From the NCBI RefSeq assembly GCF_000474945.1, contig NZ_AXDW01000004.1:186001-250000 (forward strand): a stretch of 64,000 bases of DNA, written 5' to 3'. The position numbers and the translations under genes were made by a program. The stretch comes from Solimonas soli DSM 21787. Lineage in GTDB: Bacteria > Pseudomonadota > Gammaproteobacteria > Nevskiales > Nevskiaceae. The notes under the pieces are model-generated. The model ran no database searches, was not told the DNA's origin, and worked only from the letters and a program-made list of their open reading frames with translations. Positions within the stretch are counted from its first letter, which is position 1. Each line of letters begins with the position of its first letter. Of this stretch, positions 18,086-30,169 are shown piece after piece.

Positions 18086-20230
18086 TCAGGCCGGCAGCCC
18101 CATCTCCGGATCCGACATCAGCGGCTGGCCATTCTCGATGCGCCCCGCGAAGCGGCGTGTGAAGCTGGCGTCGCCGTCGGTTTTCACCGTGAAGTCGTAC
18201 CAGTTGTGGCTGGCGGTCAGCGCGCGCTGCCAGGTGGCGCTCTTGCCGGGCGCAATGTCGATGGTGGCCGGCGCGTCGTCGTAGTAGGCGTTCGGCGTGA
18301 TCGTGAAGCGGCAGGCTTTGGTGCCGTGGTTACGCAGGTCGAGGTGCACGAGACGATCGTCCGGCGCGTAGCAGACGCGGATTTCCGGATCGCTGCCGCC
18401 GGCGGGCGCCGATGCCTTGCCGATGAAGTGGCGATGCCAGCCGTTCGGGCCGAGCACCCAGAGATCGTAGCCGCCGTCGTCGTCGGCGAGGTTCCAGTCG
18501 TCCTGCAGGGTCTTGCCGGGCTCGACGCCATAGCGGCGCGGGCCGCGGTCGAGATGCAGCTTGTCGTAGACGTGAAACACCGCGGCGGCGCTGCCGGTGT
18601 TGGCGAACAGCAGCGCGAGGCGCCGGCTGGCGGCGTCGACGCGCGCGGTCGCGTGCAGCTCGTAAGGCAGGGCGCGCGAAGGGCGCAGCGCCAGCGGCTG
18701 CACCGGTAGTCGTTGCGCGGATTCGTCCGGCACGGCGATCTGCGGGCGAAAGCCCTGCGCGGCGCGCAGCGCGTCGGCCTCGCCCTTGCTGCGCGTCGGC
18801 AGGCCGGACGGCAGCTCGTCATTCGGGTTGACGAAATTGAACGCGGAGGTGAGATCGCCGCAGACGGCGCGCCGCCACGGCGAGATGTTGGTCTCGCGCA
18901 CGCCGAAGCGCGCTTCGAGGAAGCGCAGCACCGAGGTGTGGTCGAAGGTTTCGCTGCATACCCAGCCGCCGCGGCTCCACGGCGAGATCACCGTCATCGG
19001 CACGCGCGGGCCGGGTCCGTAGACGAGGCCGTCGCTGTGCGTCTCGCCGTCGAGCGGAATCGTCGAGCGGCCGAGGCGCTGTCCGTTGGCGTCGAGCGAG
19101 GGTGCGCAGGGCGGCGGCAGGTGATCGAAGAAGCCGTCGTTCTCGTCGAAGTTGACGAGCAGCACGGTCTTGCTCCAGACATCCGGCTGCGCGGTGAGCG
19201 CGTCGAGCACTTCCTGGATGTACCAGGCGCCCTGCACCGGGCTCGACGGGCCGGGATGCTCGGAATAGGCGTCCGGCGCCACGATCCACGACACCTGCGG
19301 CAGGCGGCCGGCGGCGACGTCGTCGCGAAAGCCCTTCAGCATGTTCGGGTTCAGCACGCCGCCGTTCGGCAGAGTGTTGGCGATGCCCTTGTAGAGCGGA
19401 TTGTTGACGCTGTCGGCGTCGCGGTACGGCGGATACGGCGAGCCGTCGCTGTCGTTGCCGTGCGCTTCGTTGGCGGCGCGATACGGCTTGAAGCCGGCGA
19501 GCGGATTGTCGGTGAAGTTGTTCGGCAGATACTGGTACAGCTTCCAGCTGACGCCCGCGTCCTCGAGCCGTTCGGGATAGGTCTTCCACGTGTAGCCCTC
19601 GCTCGACGGGCCCAGCGAGTCCCACTGGTTGCTGGTCGCCGGGCCGCCGTTGATGCCGGCCGGATCGTTGCTGCCGGTCCAGTGGAAGAGACGGTTCGGA
19701 TTGGTGCTGCTGTGAATCGCGCAGTGGTAGGCGTCGCAGATCGTGAACGCCTCGGCGAGCGCGCGCTGGAACGGCACTTCCGCTGCCTCGTAATAGCCCA
19801 TCGACTGCGGCTTCTTGAACGTCGGCCACTGGCTCATGCGGCCGTTGTCCCAGGCGCCGTGCGCGTCGCTCCAGCCGTGCGGCGTGCCGCTGACGCGCTG
19901 CGCGTTGCCCTTCGCTTGATCGAGGTGGTACGGCAGGATGATGCGCGGCGTCTCGCCGTCCGGCGCGTAGCGCTGCTGCCAGACGCTGCGGCCGTCGGGC
20001 AGCGGAATGGTGATGCGGTCGCCGAAGCCGCGCACGCCGGGCAGGGTGCCGAAGTAGTGATTGAAGGCGCGGTTCTCCTGCATGAGGATCACCACGTGTT
20101 CGACGTCCTCGATCGTGCCCTTGCGGTTGTTGGCGGGGATGGCGAGCGCGCGGCGGATGCTCGGCGGCAAGGTGCCGGCCAGCACCGCGCCGCCGGCGAG
20201 CTGCAGGAAGCGGCGGCGGTCGAGGCTCAC
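18086..20230 (-). CDS. plcC: Phospholipase C, phosphocholine-specific type, Tat-exported
   Basis: This 714-residue enzyme hydrolyses phosphatidylcholine-like lipids. A Tat signal (RRRFLQLAGG, then AGTLPPSIRRALA) starts the protein. The phosphoesterase domain begins at HVVILMQENRAFNHYFGTL and includes DAYHCAIHSSTNPNR and NFDENDGFFDH. Two repeated C-terminal beta domains (LHATARVDAASRRLAL and YYDDAPATIDIAPG regions) are typical of the PlcN/PlcH type. The start is a GTG overlapping the stop of a tiny lipoprotein gene (GTGA). Phosphate scavenging or lipid turnover is a reasonable inference. The symbol is by family only; plcN would be equally possible. Confidence 0.9.
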   Translation of the reverse strand: MSLDRRRFLQLAGGAVLAGTLPPSIRRALAIPANNRKGTIEDVEHVVILMQENRAFNHYFGTLPGVRGFGDRITIPLPDGRSVWQQRYAPDGETPRIILPYHLDQAKGNAQRVSGTPHGWSDAHGAWDNGRMSQWPTFKKPQSMGYYEAAEVPFQRALAEAFTICDAYHCAIHSSTNPNRLFHWTGSNDPAGINGGPATSNQWDSLGPSSEGYTWKTYPERLEDAGVSWKLYQYLPNNFTDNPLAGFKPYRAANEAHGNDSDGSPYPPYRDADSVNNPLYKGIANTLPNGGVLNPNMLKGFRDDVAAGRLPQVSWIVAPDAYSEHPGPSSPVQGAWYIQEVLDALTAQPDVWSKTVLLVNFDENDGFFDHLPPPCAPSLDANGQRLGRSTIPLDGETHSDGLVYGPGPRVPMTVISPWSRGGWVCSETFDHTSVLRFLEARFGVRETNISPWRRAVCGDLTSAFNFVNPNDELPSGLPTRSKGEADALRAAQGFRPQIAVPDESAQRLPVQPLALRPSRALPYELHATARVDAASRRLALLFANTGSAAAVFHVYDKLHLDRGPRRYGVEPGKTLQDDWNLADDDGGYDLWVLGPNGWHRHFIGKASAPAGGSDPEIRVCYAPDDRLVHLDLRNHGTKACRFTITPNAYYDDAPATIDIAPGKSATWQRALTASHNWYDFTVKTDGDASFTRRFAGRIENGQPLMSDPEMGLPA

Positions 20231-20433
20231 GACGCCGCTCCGTTCGTGGTCGAACAGGCTTGCGCGAGCGTGGTGTCGCCGGGCTCCGGCGCGCAGTGCA
20301 GCCTGGCGTCGGTCGGCGGCGCGCCGTCGCCGTTGCCGTGATCGCCGCCGCAGGCGGACAGCGTGGTGAAGGCGGCGGCGAGGGCGAAGCGGCTGAAGGA
20401 ACGTGCGCAGGATCTGCGCGCTGCGGTCGTCAC
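20227..20433 (-). CDS. Small lipoprotein, coupled to phospholipase C
   Basis: This 68-residue protein has a basic N-terminus and a hydrophobic run (FALAAAFTTLSAC). A lipobox LSAC with the cysteine near residue 28 suggests a lipid-anchored peptide of about 40 residues. The mature part holds two more cysteines (LHCAPEPG and LAQACST) that could form a disulfide. Its stop overlaps the GTG start of the phospholipase C gene, so the two are probably translated together. I recognise no family. It may help export, fold or tether the enzyme, by analogy with small accessory partners of secreted phospholipases. Confidence 0.68.
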   Translation of the reverse strand: MTTAARRSCARSFSRFALAAAFTTLSACGGDHGNGDGAPPTDARLHCAPEPGDTTLAQACSTTNGAAS

Positions 20434-20519
20434 GATGAATCCTCGGGCGGGCGCGGCCCTGTCCGCGCTGCGCCAGCCTAGGAATTCATTGCGTCAGATC
20501 GGTGAAGCGCAGATGGCGC

Positions 20520-23324
20520 TCAGGCTGCGTGCAGGACAGCCAGCGGCCAGCGCCCGAACCGCTGCGCAGCGGCGAGCTGCGCGCCGGCGCTGAAGCTGTC
20601 GCCGTCGAGCGTCGTCCAGCGCAGATCGCGCCAGCCGGCCGGCAGGCGCACCGCGGTGTCGGCCCAGCGCGCCGGGTCGAAGGTCAGCGCACCGCTGTCG
20701 TCGAGCAGTGCCTGCGGCAGGCGCGGCACGACGACGACCAGGCGCGCACTGCCCGCCTGCCGCGCAAAGGCGATCAGGTTCGCGCCGCGCGCGCCTTCCA
20801 CGGCCAGCGGCATGTAGCTGCTTTTCTCGCCGAACAGCGCCGGCTGCGCGGCGCGCAGCTGCAGCAGGCGCGCGATCAGGCGCTGCTTGACGCGGCCGTC
20901 GTGCCAGTGGCGCAGGAGCGTCGCGTCGTCGTCGCGCGAGGCGAGCGCCGCGCTGCGCGCCGCGTAGTCGACGGGACGGCGGTTGTCCGGATCGACGAGG
21001 CTGAAGTCCCAGAACTCGCAGCCCTGGTAGGTGTCGGGCACGCCCGGCGTGGTCAGGCGCAGCGCGGTCTGCGCCAGGCCGTTGACGGCGCCGGCGGCGC
21101 CGATCGACTCGACGAAGGCGACGAGCTGCGCGACGAAGTCGCCGTGCTGCCCGAGCAGCGCTTCGAGGAATTCGAGCGCGGCGCGCTCGTAGGCGAGATT
21201 CGGCTCCGCCCATCCGGAACGCCGCTTGGCTTCGCGCGCCGCTTTTTCCTGCCAGGCGGCCAGACGCGCACAGAACTGCGCGCGGCCTTCGGCGTCGTCG
21301 CCGCGCAGGCCGGGCGGCCAGGCGCCGACCAGCATCTGGTAAAGGATGTACTCGTCCGTCGCATCGGGGCCGCGCACGCCGTCGATCACCGGCTTGCGCT
21401 GCGCGTTGAGCGCGCGCCAGCCGCTGACGAGTTCGGCCCAGCGGCCGGGCATCGCGCTGAGCAGCGCGAGCCGCGCGCGCAGATCCTCGCCGCGCTTGTG
21501 ATCGTGCGTGGCGGTGGCGAGCATCGCGCGCGGAAAGCGGCGCAGGCGTTCGCGGCAGGCGTGATGAAAGGCCTCGACGCTGATCGCGAAATGCGCCGGA
21601 TCGGCGCCGACCTCGTTGCGCGAGACCAGCACGCCGTAGCGGTAGAACGCGGTGTCCTCGATGGATTTGGCGGCGACCGGCGGCGTGAGCTGCTGGAAGC
21701 GCGCGATGGCGCGGCGATGCAGCTGGCGCTGCGGATTGCCGGCGCCGGCCGGCACGCCGGACAGCCAGCGGTCGATCTGCTCGACGAGCGCCCGCTCGGC
21801 CGGGCGGCAGCTGGCGCGCGCCGCCTCGCTCACCTTGCGCATGATCGCGGCGTCGTCCTGCGAACGGCCGCGCGCGTCGACGTAGGTACGGTAGACGGGG
21901 AAATGCGCGAGCAGCTCGGCGAGCACGCGGCGAATCGCCGCCAGGGTCCAGTCGCGCGTCAGCGGATCGAGGCGGGCGATGCGGTGCAGGCTGCGCGCGC
22001 AGGCCTCGAAGTCGGCGGCGAACAGTTCCTGGGGAATGCGCCGCCGCGCGCGCTCGGCCTCCTGCTCGAAGTTGCCGCTGTAGCCGCTGCATTCGCTCCA
22101 CAGCGCCGACAGCGCGCCGGCGCCGCCGCGGTCGTGCAGCACCGCCGACACCTCGTTCATGAACACATAGCCGGAGGTGCCGTCGAGCCGCCAGTCGCGT
22201 GCCAGCTTCTCGCGCGGCGCGAGGATTTTTTCGGCGACGATGTACGGCTCGCCACGCAGCGCCTGCGGCCGCTGTGCCTGCAGCTGCGTGAGGCGCGCGC
22301 GCAGGCGCCGGCAATAGGCGCGCGGATCGGCGAGGCCGTCGATGTGGTCGATGCGCACGCCGTCGATCAGGCCCTCGGCGTAGAGGCGGAAGACGAGCGC
22401 GTGCGTGGCCTCGAAGACGGCACCCTCGTCGGCGCGCAGCGCGGCGAGGCTGATGACGTCGAAGAAGCGGCGCCAGTTGATCTCGTCGGCGGCGGTGCGC
22501 CACCAGGCCAGCCGCCAGTGCTGGCGTTCGCAGAGCCGATGCAGCTGCTCGCGCCGGCGCGCGTCGCCGGCCGCGCCGGCCTGCTCGTCGCGGCGATAGC
22601 GCGCGAGCAGCGCGTCGAGCGCCGCGCGCACGTCGTCGCGCTGCGCGGCGGCGGCGAGCGCGGCGCGCGCGTCGTCGAAGGCGCTCCAGCGCGCGGCGCG
22701 GCCGCGGCGCGCGAGCGCGGCGTGGAAGACCCGCGCGGGATCGGCGAGCGCGCCGCCGCCGCTGCGCAGCAGCGGCGCGTAGACCTGCGGCGCGAGCGGG
22801 AAATGGTGATCGTAGTAGGCGACGTACAGGCGCCCGCGCGCGGCGTCGAACGACAGCGCGAGCTCGCCGTCTGCGAGGGCTTCGCCGTAGGGCTTGCCGA
22901 GGAAGGGCGCGCAGAGGCGGCCGTGCAGCGCCGGATCGTCGACGTCCCAGTCGATGTCGAAGAACGCCGCGTAGCGGCTGTCGCGGCCCCATTCGAGCAC
23001 GTCCAGCCACCAGGCGTTGTCGTGCTCGCCGACCGCCATGTGGTTCGGCACGATGTCGACGATCACGCCCATGCCGCGCTCGCGCGTTGCCGCGACCAGC
23101 GCGCGGAAGCCCGCTTCGCCGCCCAGCTCCGGGTTGATCGCGCCGTGATCGACGACGTCGTAGCCGTGCAGCGAACCGCTGCGCGCGGTGAGGATCGGCG
23201 ACAGATACAGATGGCTGACGCCGAGCGCCGCGAGATAGGGCAGCTGTGCGCGCGCCGCGTCGAAGCCGAAGTCGCGGTGCAGCTGCAGGCGCAGCGTGGC
23301 GCGGATCTCGGTCGGCTTGCTCAT
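20520..23324 (-). CDS. treY: Maltooligosyl trehalose synthase
   Basis: This 934-residue GH13 enzyme isomerises the reducing-end linkage of maltodextrins to alpha,alpha-1,1, giving maltooligosyltrehalose for TreZ. Conserved regions in order are DIVPNHMAVG, GVRIDHIDGLADPRAYCRRL, PYIVAEKILAPREKL and TATHDHKRGEDLRARL. The N-terminal TLRLQLHRDFGFDAA and GYDVVDHGAINPELGG are diagnostic of TreY. It is longer than the roughly 720-residue archaeal enzymes, as usual in proteobacteria. The ATG overlaps the malQ stop (ATGA). It is the last glucan gene in the minus-strand array. Confidence 0.95.
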   Translation of the reverse strand: MSKPTEIRATLRLQLHRDFGFDAARAQLPYLAALGVSHLYLSPILTARSGSLHGYDVVDHGAINPELGGEAGFRALVAATRERGMGVIVDIVPNHMAVGEHDNAWWLDVLEWGRDSRYAAFFDIDWDVDDPALHGRLCAPFLGKPYGEALADGELALSFDAARGRLYVAYYDHHFPLAPQVYAPLLRSGGGALADPARVFHAALARRGRAARWSAFDDARAALAAAAQRDDVRAALDALLARYRRDEQAGAAGDARRREQLHRLCERQHWRLAWWRTAADEINWRRFFDVISLAALRADEGAVFEATHALVFRLYAEGLIDGVRIDHIDGLADPRAYCRRLRARLTQLQAQRPQALRGEPYIVAEKILAPREKLARDWRLDGTSGYVFMNEVSAVLHDRGGAGALSALWSECSGYSGNFEQEAERARRRIPQELFAADFEACARSLHRIARLDPLTRDWTLAAIRRVLAELLAHFPVYRTYVDARGRSQDDAAIMRKVSEAARASCRPAERALVEQIDRWLSGVPAGAGNPQRQLHRRAIARFQQLTPPVAAKSIEDTAFYRYGVLVSRNEVGADPAHFAISVEAFHHACRERLRRFPRAMLATATHDHKRGEDLRARLALLSAMPGRWAELVSGWRALNAQRKPVIDGVRGPDATDEYILYQMLVGAWPPGLRGDDAEGRAQFCARLAAWQEKAAREAKRRSGWAEPNLAYERAALEFLEALLGQHGDFVAQLVAFVESIGAAGAVNGLAQTALRLTTPGVPDTYQGCEFWDFSLVDPDNRRPVDYAARSAALASRDDDATLLRHWHDGRVKQRLIARLLQLRAAQPALFGEKSSYMPLAVEGARGANLIAFARQAGSARLVVVVPRLPQALLDDSGALTFDPARWADTAVRLPAGWRDLRWTTLDGDSFSAGAQLAAAQRFGRWPLAVLHAA

Positions 23325-25405
23325 CGCGTCGCCGGCCGCTCGCTGGCGAGCGCGGCGAGACGCTGCTGCGCCTCCGGCGCGGCGAACAGTTCCGACGCTT
23401 CCGCCGGCAGGCGCCGTTGCCAGTTCGGATGCTCGCGGGTCGTGCCGGGCAGGTTCGGCTGCTCGACGAGGCCGGCGATGTCCTCGACCGGCACGATGGC
23501 GAGTTCGGCCGGCGTGCGCGCCACGAAGCGCAGCGCCGCGCCGATCACCGGCGCCGCATCGTCCGGTGCCGGCACCGCCTCGCCGTCGGCGACGCCGGCG
23601 TAGCGCAAGGCGCCCCACAGCTTGCGGCGCTCCTCGGCGCGCTCGGCGTGCTCGCGCGCCGCGTCGCTGCCGGGCGCGAACAGCGCGAGTCGTTCGCGCC
23701 AGTCGATGTCGCGGCCCGCCCACCAGCCGGCGACGGTCGGCAGATCGTGCGTGGTGGTGGTCGCCATCGCTTCGCGCGGCCAGCGTGCCGGCTCGACGAA
23801 CAGGCCGTGGTCGCGCTCGAACCACAGCACGCGCATGCCCATCAGGCCGGCGCCGTACAGCGCTTCGCGTATGCCCTCCGGCACCGTACCGAGGTCCTCG
23901 CCGACGATCACCGCGCGGTGACGATGCGATTCCAGGGCGACCAGGCGCAGCAGATCCTGGAAGGGGCAGTGCAGGTAGGCGCCCTCGCGCGCGGTGGCGC
24001 CCTGCGGCACCAGCCACAGGCGCATCAGGCCGAGCACGTGGTCGATGCGCAGGCCGCCGACGTGGCGCAGGGCGGCGCGCAGCATCTCGAGGAAGGCGCC
24101 GTAGCCGTGCCGGCGCAAGGCGCGCGGCGAGAAGGCGGCGAGCCCCCAGCTCTGGCCGAGCGCATTGAGCATGTCCGGCGGCGCGCCGGCCGAGACGCCG
24201 TCGAGCATCTCGGTCTGGCGGCTCCAGGCGTGGCTGCCGCTGGCGTCGGTGCCGACCGCCAGATCGCCGATCAGGCCGATCGCCATGCCGGCCTCGCGCG
24301 CCGCGCGCTGCGCCTGCGCCAGCCCGCGCGCGGCGAGCCACTGCGCGAACAGATGGAAGCGCAGCTCTTCGGGCTGTGCCGCCGCCGCTTCGGCGACGGC
24401 GGGCGCGCGCGGATCGCGCAGCGCCTGCGGCCATTCGCGCCAGGACCAGCGGCCGGCGGCGAACTGCTGCGCATGCAGCACCTCGAAGCGCGCGTGATCG
24501 AGCAGCGCTTCGCCGCCGGCGCGCACGAAGGCCGCGAATTCCTCGCCGAGCGGATCGCCCGCGCCGAGACGCGGCGCGAGGCGGGCGAAGGCGGCGCGCA
24601 GCAGCGCGAGGCGCACGCGGCCGGATGCCGGCCAGTCGACCAGCGACAGCGCTTCGAGCCGCGCCAGTTCGTCGCCGAGGCCCAGTTCGGCGACCAGCTC
24701 CTGCCACGGCCCGCTGCCGAGCAGCAGGGCCGGGTCGGCGTGCAGGACGTTGAGGAACAGGCGGCTCGACGGCGCGTAGGGGCTGAAGTGATGGACGTCG
24801 GCCGAGAACAGCGCGTGCACCGGGCTCACCGCCAGGGCGTCGGCACCGGCCGCCGCGCAACGCTCGGCGAAGTCGGCGAGCGCGGTGAAGTCGCCGATGC
24901 CGGCGTCGCCGCGGCGGCGCAGCGCGTAGATCTGCGCGGCGAGGCCCCAGACGCGCGGCGCCGCGCCGCGCACGTCGCGCACGCCGAAGGCGCGTGGCGG
25001 CGCGACGGCGATGGTCAGGGCCTCGCCGGCCGGCAGTTCGAGACGGTGATAGCCGGGCGCGACGGCGATGTGCGCGCAGGCGCCGCCGGCTTCGGCCTCG
25101 AACAGCAGTTCCGTCTTGCCGCCCGCTTCGAGGTGCAGCGGCAGCCGCCGCCCGCTCAGCGCCGGCGACGGCACGAACAGCGAGCCGCCGGACACCGCGG
25201 TCAGCAGCGGCGGCAGCATCGCCGCCTCGATGCTCAGGCGTGCCTCGCTGTCGCGGATCTGCGCGGGCGTCGCGCAGGGCAGGTCGAGCGCGCCGAGCAG
25301 GGCGCGCAGCGAGGCCTCGCCCACCTCCTGCGGCGCGCCGCGATAGTCGATCCAGCGCAAGGCGATACCGGCATTGGCGGCAAGACGCTGCAGATCGCTG
25401 CTCAC
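23321..25405 (-). CDS. malQ: 4-alpha-glucanotransferase
   Basis: This 694-residue GH77 amylomaltase transfers glucan segments between maltodextrins. It can supply longer chains to TreY or phosphorylase. A beta-rich N-terminal domain of about 150 residues precedes the catalytic barrel, which starts at WGLAAQIYALRRRGDAGIGDF. Catalytic regions are GGLRIDHVLGLMRLW (nucleophile Asp), VIVGEDLGTVPEGI (acid/base Glu) and TTTTHDLPTVAGWW. The start is a GTG overlapping the treZ stop (GTGA). Open sequence upstream is treZ in another frame. Confidence 0.94.
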   Translation of the reverse strand: MSSDLQRLAANAGIALRWIDYRGAPQEVGEASLRALLGALDLPCATPAQIRDSEARLSIEAAMLPPLLTAVSGGSLFVPSPALSGRRLPLHLEAGGKTELLFEAEAGGACAHIAVAPGYHRLELPAGEALTIAVAPPRAFGVRDVRGAAPRVWGLAAQIYALRRRGDAGIGDFTALADFAERCAAAGADALAVSPVHALFSADVHHFSPYAPSSRLFLNVLHADPALLLGSGPWQELVAELGLGDELARLEALSLVDWPASGRVRLALLRAAFARLAPRLGAGDPLGEEFAAFVRAGGEALLDHARFEVLHAQQFAAGRWSWREWPQALRDPRAPAVAEAAAAQPEELRFHLFAQWLAARGLAQAQRAAREAGMAIGLIGDLAVGTDASGSHAWSRQTEMLDGVSAGAPPDMLNALGQSWGLAAFSPRALRRHGYGAFLEMLRAALRHVGGLRIDHVLGLMRLWLVPQGATAREGAYLHCPFQDLLRLVALESHRHRAVIVGEDLGTVPEGIREALYGAGLMGMRVLWFERDHGLFVEPARWPREAMATTTTHDLPTVAGWWAGRDIDWRERLALFAPGSDAAREHAERAEERRKLWGALRYAGVADGEAVPAPDDAAPVIGAALRFVARTPAELAIVPVEDIAGLVEQPNLPGTTREHPNWQRRLPAEASELFAAPEAQQRLAALASERPATR

Positions 25406-27215
25406 GTGGACTCCCGTGCAGATTCCGATGGTTCGTCGAGAAACACGCAGCAACAGGGCCCGCGCAGCGTCGCTTCGCTCAGCGCGCCCTCGCGGCTGCA
25501 GAACAGCAGGCGGCCGGGCGGCAGCATCGGCAGCGGCGCTTCGCCGGCGTCCCATTGCGCGGCGATGCTCAGCGCGCGGCCGGTGCCGAGCGTCCACTGC
25601 GCGAGCACGCCGCGACGGCCGAACAGTTGCGTGCGGCCGCCGCGAGCCTGCGGCAGATACGGCGTGAGGTGGCGACGACGCAGGGCGAGCAGCTCGCCGT
25701 AGTAGCCGAGCCAGGCGGCGTGCTCGGCGCAGGCCGCTTCGCCGGCGTCGGGCACCGAATGCAGGTAGGTGCTCGCGGCATTGGGGTCGGGAATGCGCTC
25801 GCGCTGCGCGGCGTCGGCGAAGGCGGCGAATTTCGCGAACTCGGCGCGCCGGCCCTCGGTCACCTTCGGCGCGAGCTCGCCGTGATGGTCGGTGAAGAAC
25901 AGGAACGGCGTGCGGCTGCCCCATTCCTCGCCCATGAACAGCAGCGGGATCTGCGGGCAGAGCAGCTGCAGGGCGATGGCGGCGCGCAGCGAATCGGCGT
26001 CGCTCAGCGTCTGCAGGCGCTCGCCGAAGGCGCGGTTGCCGATCTGGTCATGGTTCTGCAGGAAGAACACGAAGGCGGTCGGCGGCAGCTGCGCGCTCGG
26101 CGTGCCGCGCCGCCGCCCGCCGAGGCTCGCGGCCGGTTCGCCCTGGTAGCAGAAGCCCTCGGCGAGCACGCGCGCCAGATGCGTCATCGGCCGGTCGGCG
26201 TAATTCGCGTAGTAGCCGTCCTGCTCGCCGGTCAGCAGCACATGAATGCTGTTGTGCGCGTCGTCGTTCCACTGCGCGTCGTAGAGCGCCTCGGCATCGT
26301 CGCGCGCGCCGTGGCCGAGCAGGGCGGCGTCGTTATGCTCGTTCTCGAGCACCAGATGCACCTGCCGGCCCGCTTCGACGGACGCGCGCACGCGCCGCGC
26401 CAGGTCGATGAGGAAATCGCGCTCGCCGATCGCGTGCACGGCGTCGAAGCGCAGGCCGTCGACGCGGTACTCGTGAATCCAGTACAGCGCGTTGTCGATG
26501 AAGTAGTCGCGCACCTCGCGGCGGCGGAAGTCGATCGCAGCGCCCCAGGGCGTGTGCTGGTCGGCGCGGAAGAAACTCGGCGCGTAGGCGTGCAGGTAAT
26601 TGCCGTCCGGGCCGAAGTGGTTGTAGACGACGTCGAGGAACACCATCAGGCCCAGGCCGTGCGCGGCGTCGATCAGCGACTTGAGTTCGTCCGGCGTGCC
26701 ATAGCTGGCGTCGGGCGCGTAGGGCAGCACGCCGTCGTAGCCCCAGTTGCGCGCGCCCGGAAAATCGTTGATCGGCATCAGCTCGATCGCCGTGATGCCG
26801 AGCGCGGCGAGCGCCGGCAGGCGCGCGGCGACGCCGCGGAAGCCGCCGCAGCAGCCGGCGTGCAGCTCGTAGAGCACGGTCTCGTGCCAGGGCCGGCCGC
26901 GCCATTCGCCGTGTCGCCAGGCGTAGGCGCGCGGGTCGACGACGAGGCTGGCGTCGTGCACGTCGCCGCGCTGCGCGCGCGAAGCGGGATCGGGCACCGC
27001 GAGCTCGTCGTCGAGCAGGTAGCGATAGCCGCAGCCCGGCGCGCAGGGGGCTTCGAGCTCGAACCAGCCGTCGTCGCCGCGCCGCATCGGCTGCGGCGCC
27101 GCGTCGTCGACGAGCAGCTGTACGCGTTGCTGCGCCGGCGCCCACAGGGCGAAGCGCGTGCGGCCGGCGCCGAGATAGGTGGCGCCCTGGCGCATGTCGT
27201 GCGCGTGGCGCGTGC

Positions 27216-27219
<4 letters not shown>
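25402..27219 (-). CDS. treZ: Malto-oligosyltrehalose trehalohydrolase
   Basis: This 605-residue GH13 enzyme releases trehalose from maltooligosyltrehalose made by TreY. An N-terminal CBM48-like domain (ARTRFALWAPAQQRVQLLVDD region) leads into the barrel. Conserved regions are DVVYNHFGPDGNYLH, GLRFDAVHAIG, LVLENEHND and FLQNHDQIGNRA. NWGYDGVLPYAPDASYGTPDEL is characteristic of TreZ. The start is a GTG overlapping the glgX stop (GTGA); an ATG nine codons later (MRQGATYLG) is possible. Having both treY and treZ indicates a complete glycogen-to-trehalose route. Confidence 0.95.
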
Positions 27220-29426
<2,207 letters not shown>

Positions 29427-29540
29427 GGGGGTGCGATCGGGAGTTCTTGGTGTTCTACGGGGCTGCTCGGCGAGAGCTTTGGGTTCTCGCGCAATGGCGC
29501 TTTGGCTCTCGATCCTGCCTTTGATTTCGCCTTCGGCGAG

Positions 29541-30087
29541 GTACTTCTCTTTGCTTGTGCAAAGAGAAGTACCCAAGAGAAAGCACACCCTGAGGGCCGC
29601 ACCGCTCGCTGTCGCGAGCGGAGCCTGCGCTGCTCACGTGCTCGGGGCCGTCGCCGACAGGCCATCCATGGCCTGTCGGCGACTTGGCGTGCCGTCCTGG
29701 CGCGCCATCCGGCCCCGCCCACGGGGCGGGGCGTTCGCCGGGGCGGATGTCCACCGGACATCCGCAAATCCCCGGCTCACCCCCTGCGCGCGCTGCGCTG
29801 CTCGGTGCGGCCCTTAGGGGCCCGACATCAAAAGCGAAAAGCCGCAGCACAGCGTCGCGCGCAGCTTTGCTGTTGCTTTTGATGTTGGGCCCCTTTGCGT
29901 TGCGCCGAGGCGCGCAGATCCGGAGGGAGAAAAGCGGCCGAGTGTCTGAGCGGTGCGCAGCACCGCGAGTTTCGGCCGCGCCCTCCGGATCGAGCACCGC
30001 AGGGAACCCTCCGCGTAGCGGAGGGCGCAGAGCCAGGGTGTGCTTTCTTTTGCCTACTTTTCTTTGCACAAGCAAAGAAAAGTAGGG
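29541..30087. repeat. Tail-to-tail pair of multi-hairpin intergenic repeat elements
   Basis: This fills most of the 743-bp gap between glgB and glgX. Both outer ends carry the same module in inverted orientation: a perfect 14-bp stem with 4-nt loop (29541-29572 and 30054-30085), then on the inner side a stretch reading AGAAAGCACACCCTG from each end. Both inner ends share a 20-bp arm (29816-29835 and 29875-29894, one mismatch, reading AGGGGCCC then ACATCAAAAGC). Between these lie different perfect hairpins: 29602-29621, 29650-29683 (16-bp stem, 2-nt loop), 29744-29764 and 30007-30025. I read this as two copies of one modular element facing each other. Short open frames inside it do not look coding. 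Confidence 0.85.
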
Positions 30088-30169
30088 CGCGCGACAGCGC
30101 GAAACCAAAGCCGCCAAGCAATGACTGACAGCAAACTGGGGAATATTGCGATTCGTGGCCGTCATCGCC

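Noticed and set aside
20502-23603. A 1033-codon plus-strand frame
   Set aside because: It is the antisense shadow of treY, whose catalytic regions are all intact. The translation has the repetitive Arg/Ala/Val composition of shadow frames.
25406-25924. Upstream extension of malQ
   Set aside because: The segment is treZ coding sequence in another frame. The GTG overlapping the treZ stop gives the expected MalQ length.
29427-30169. Several open frames of 70-240 codons in the glgB-glgX gap
   Set aside because: Their composition follows the hairpins, they overlap each other on both strands, and none has a ribosome-binding site or family motif. Repeat DNA is the simpler reading.
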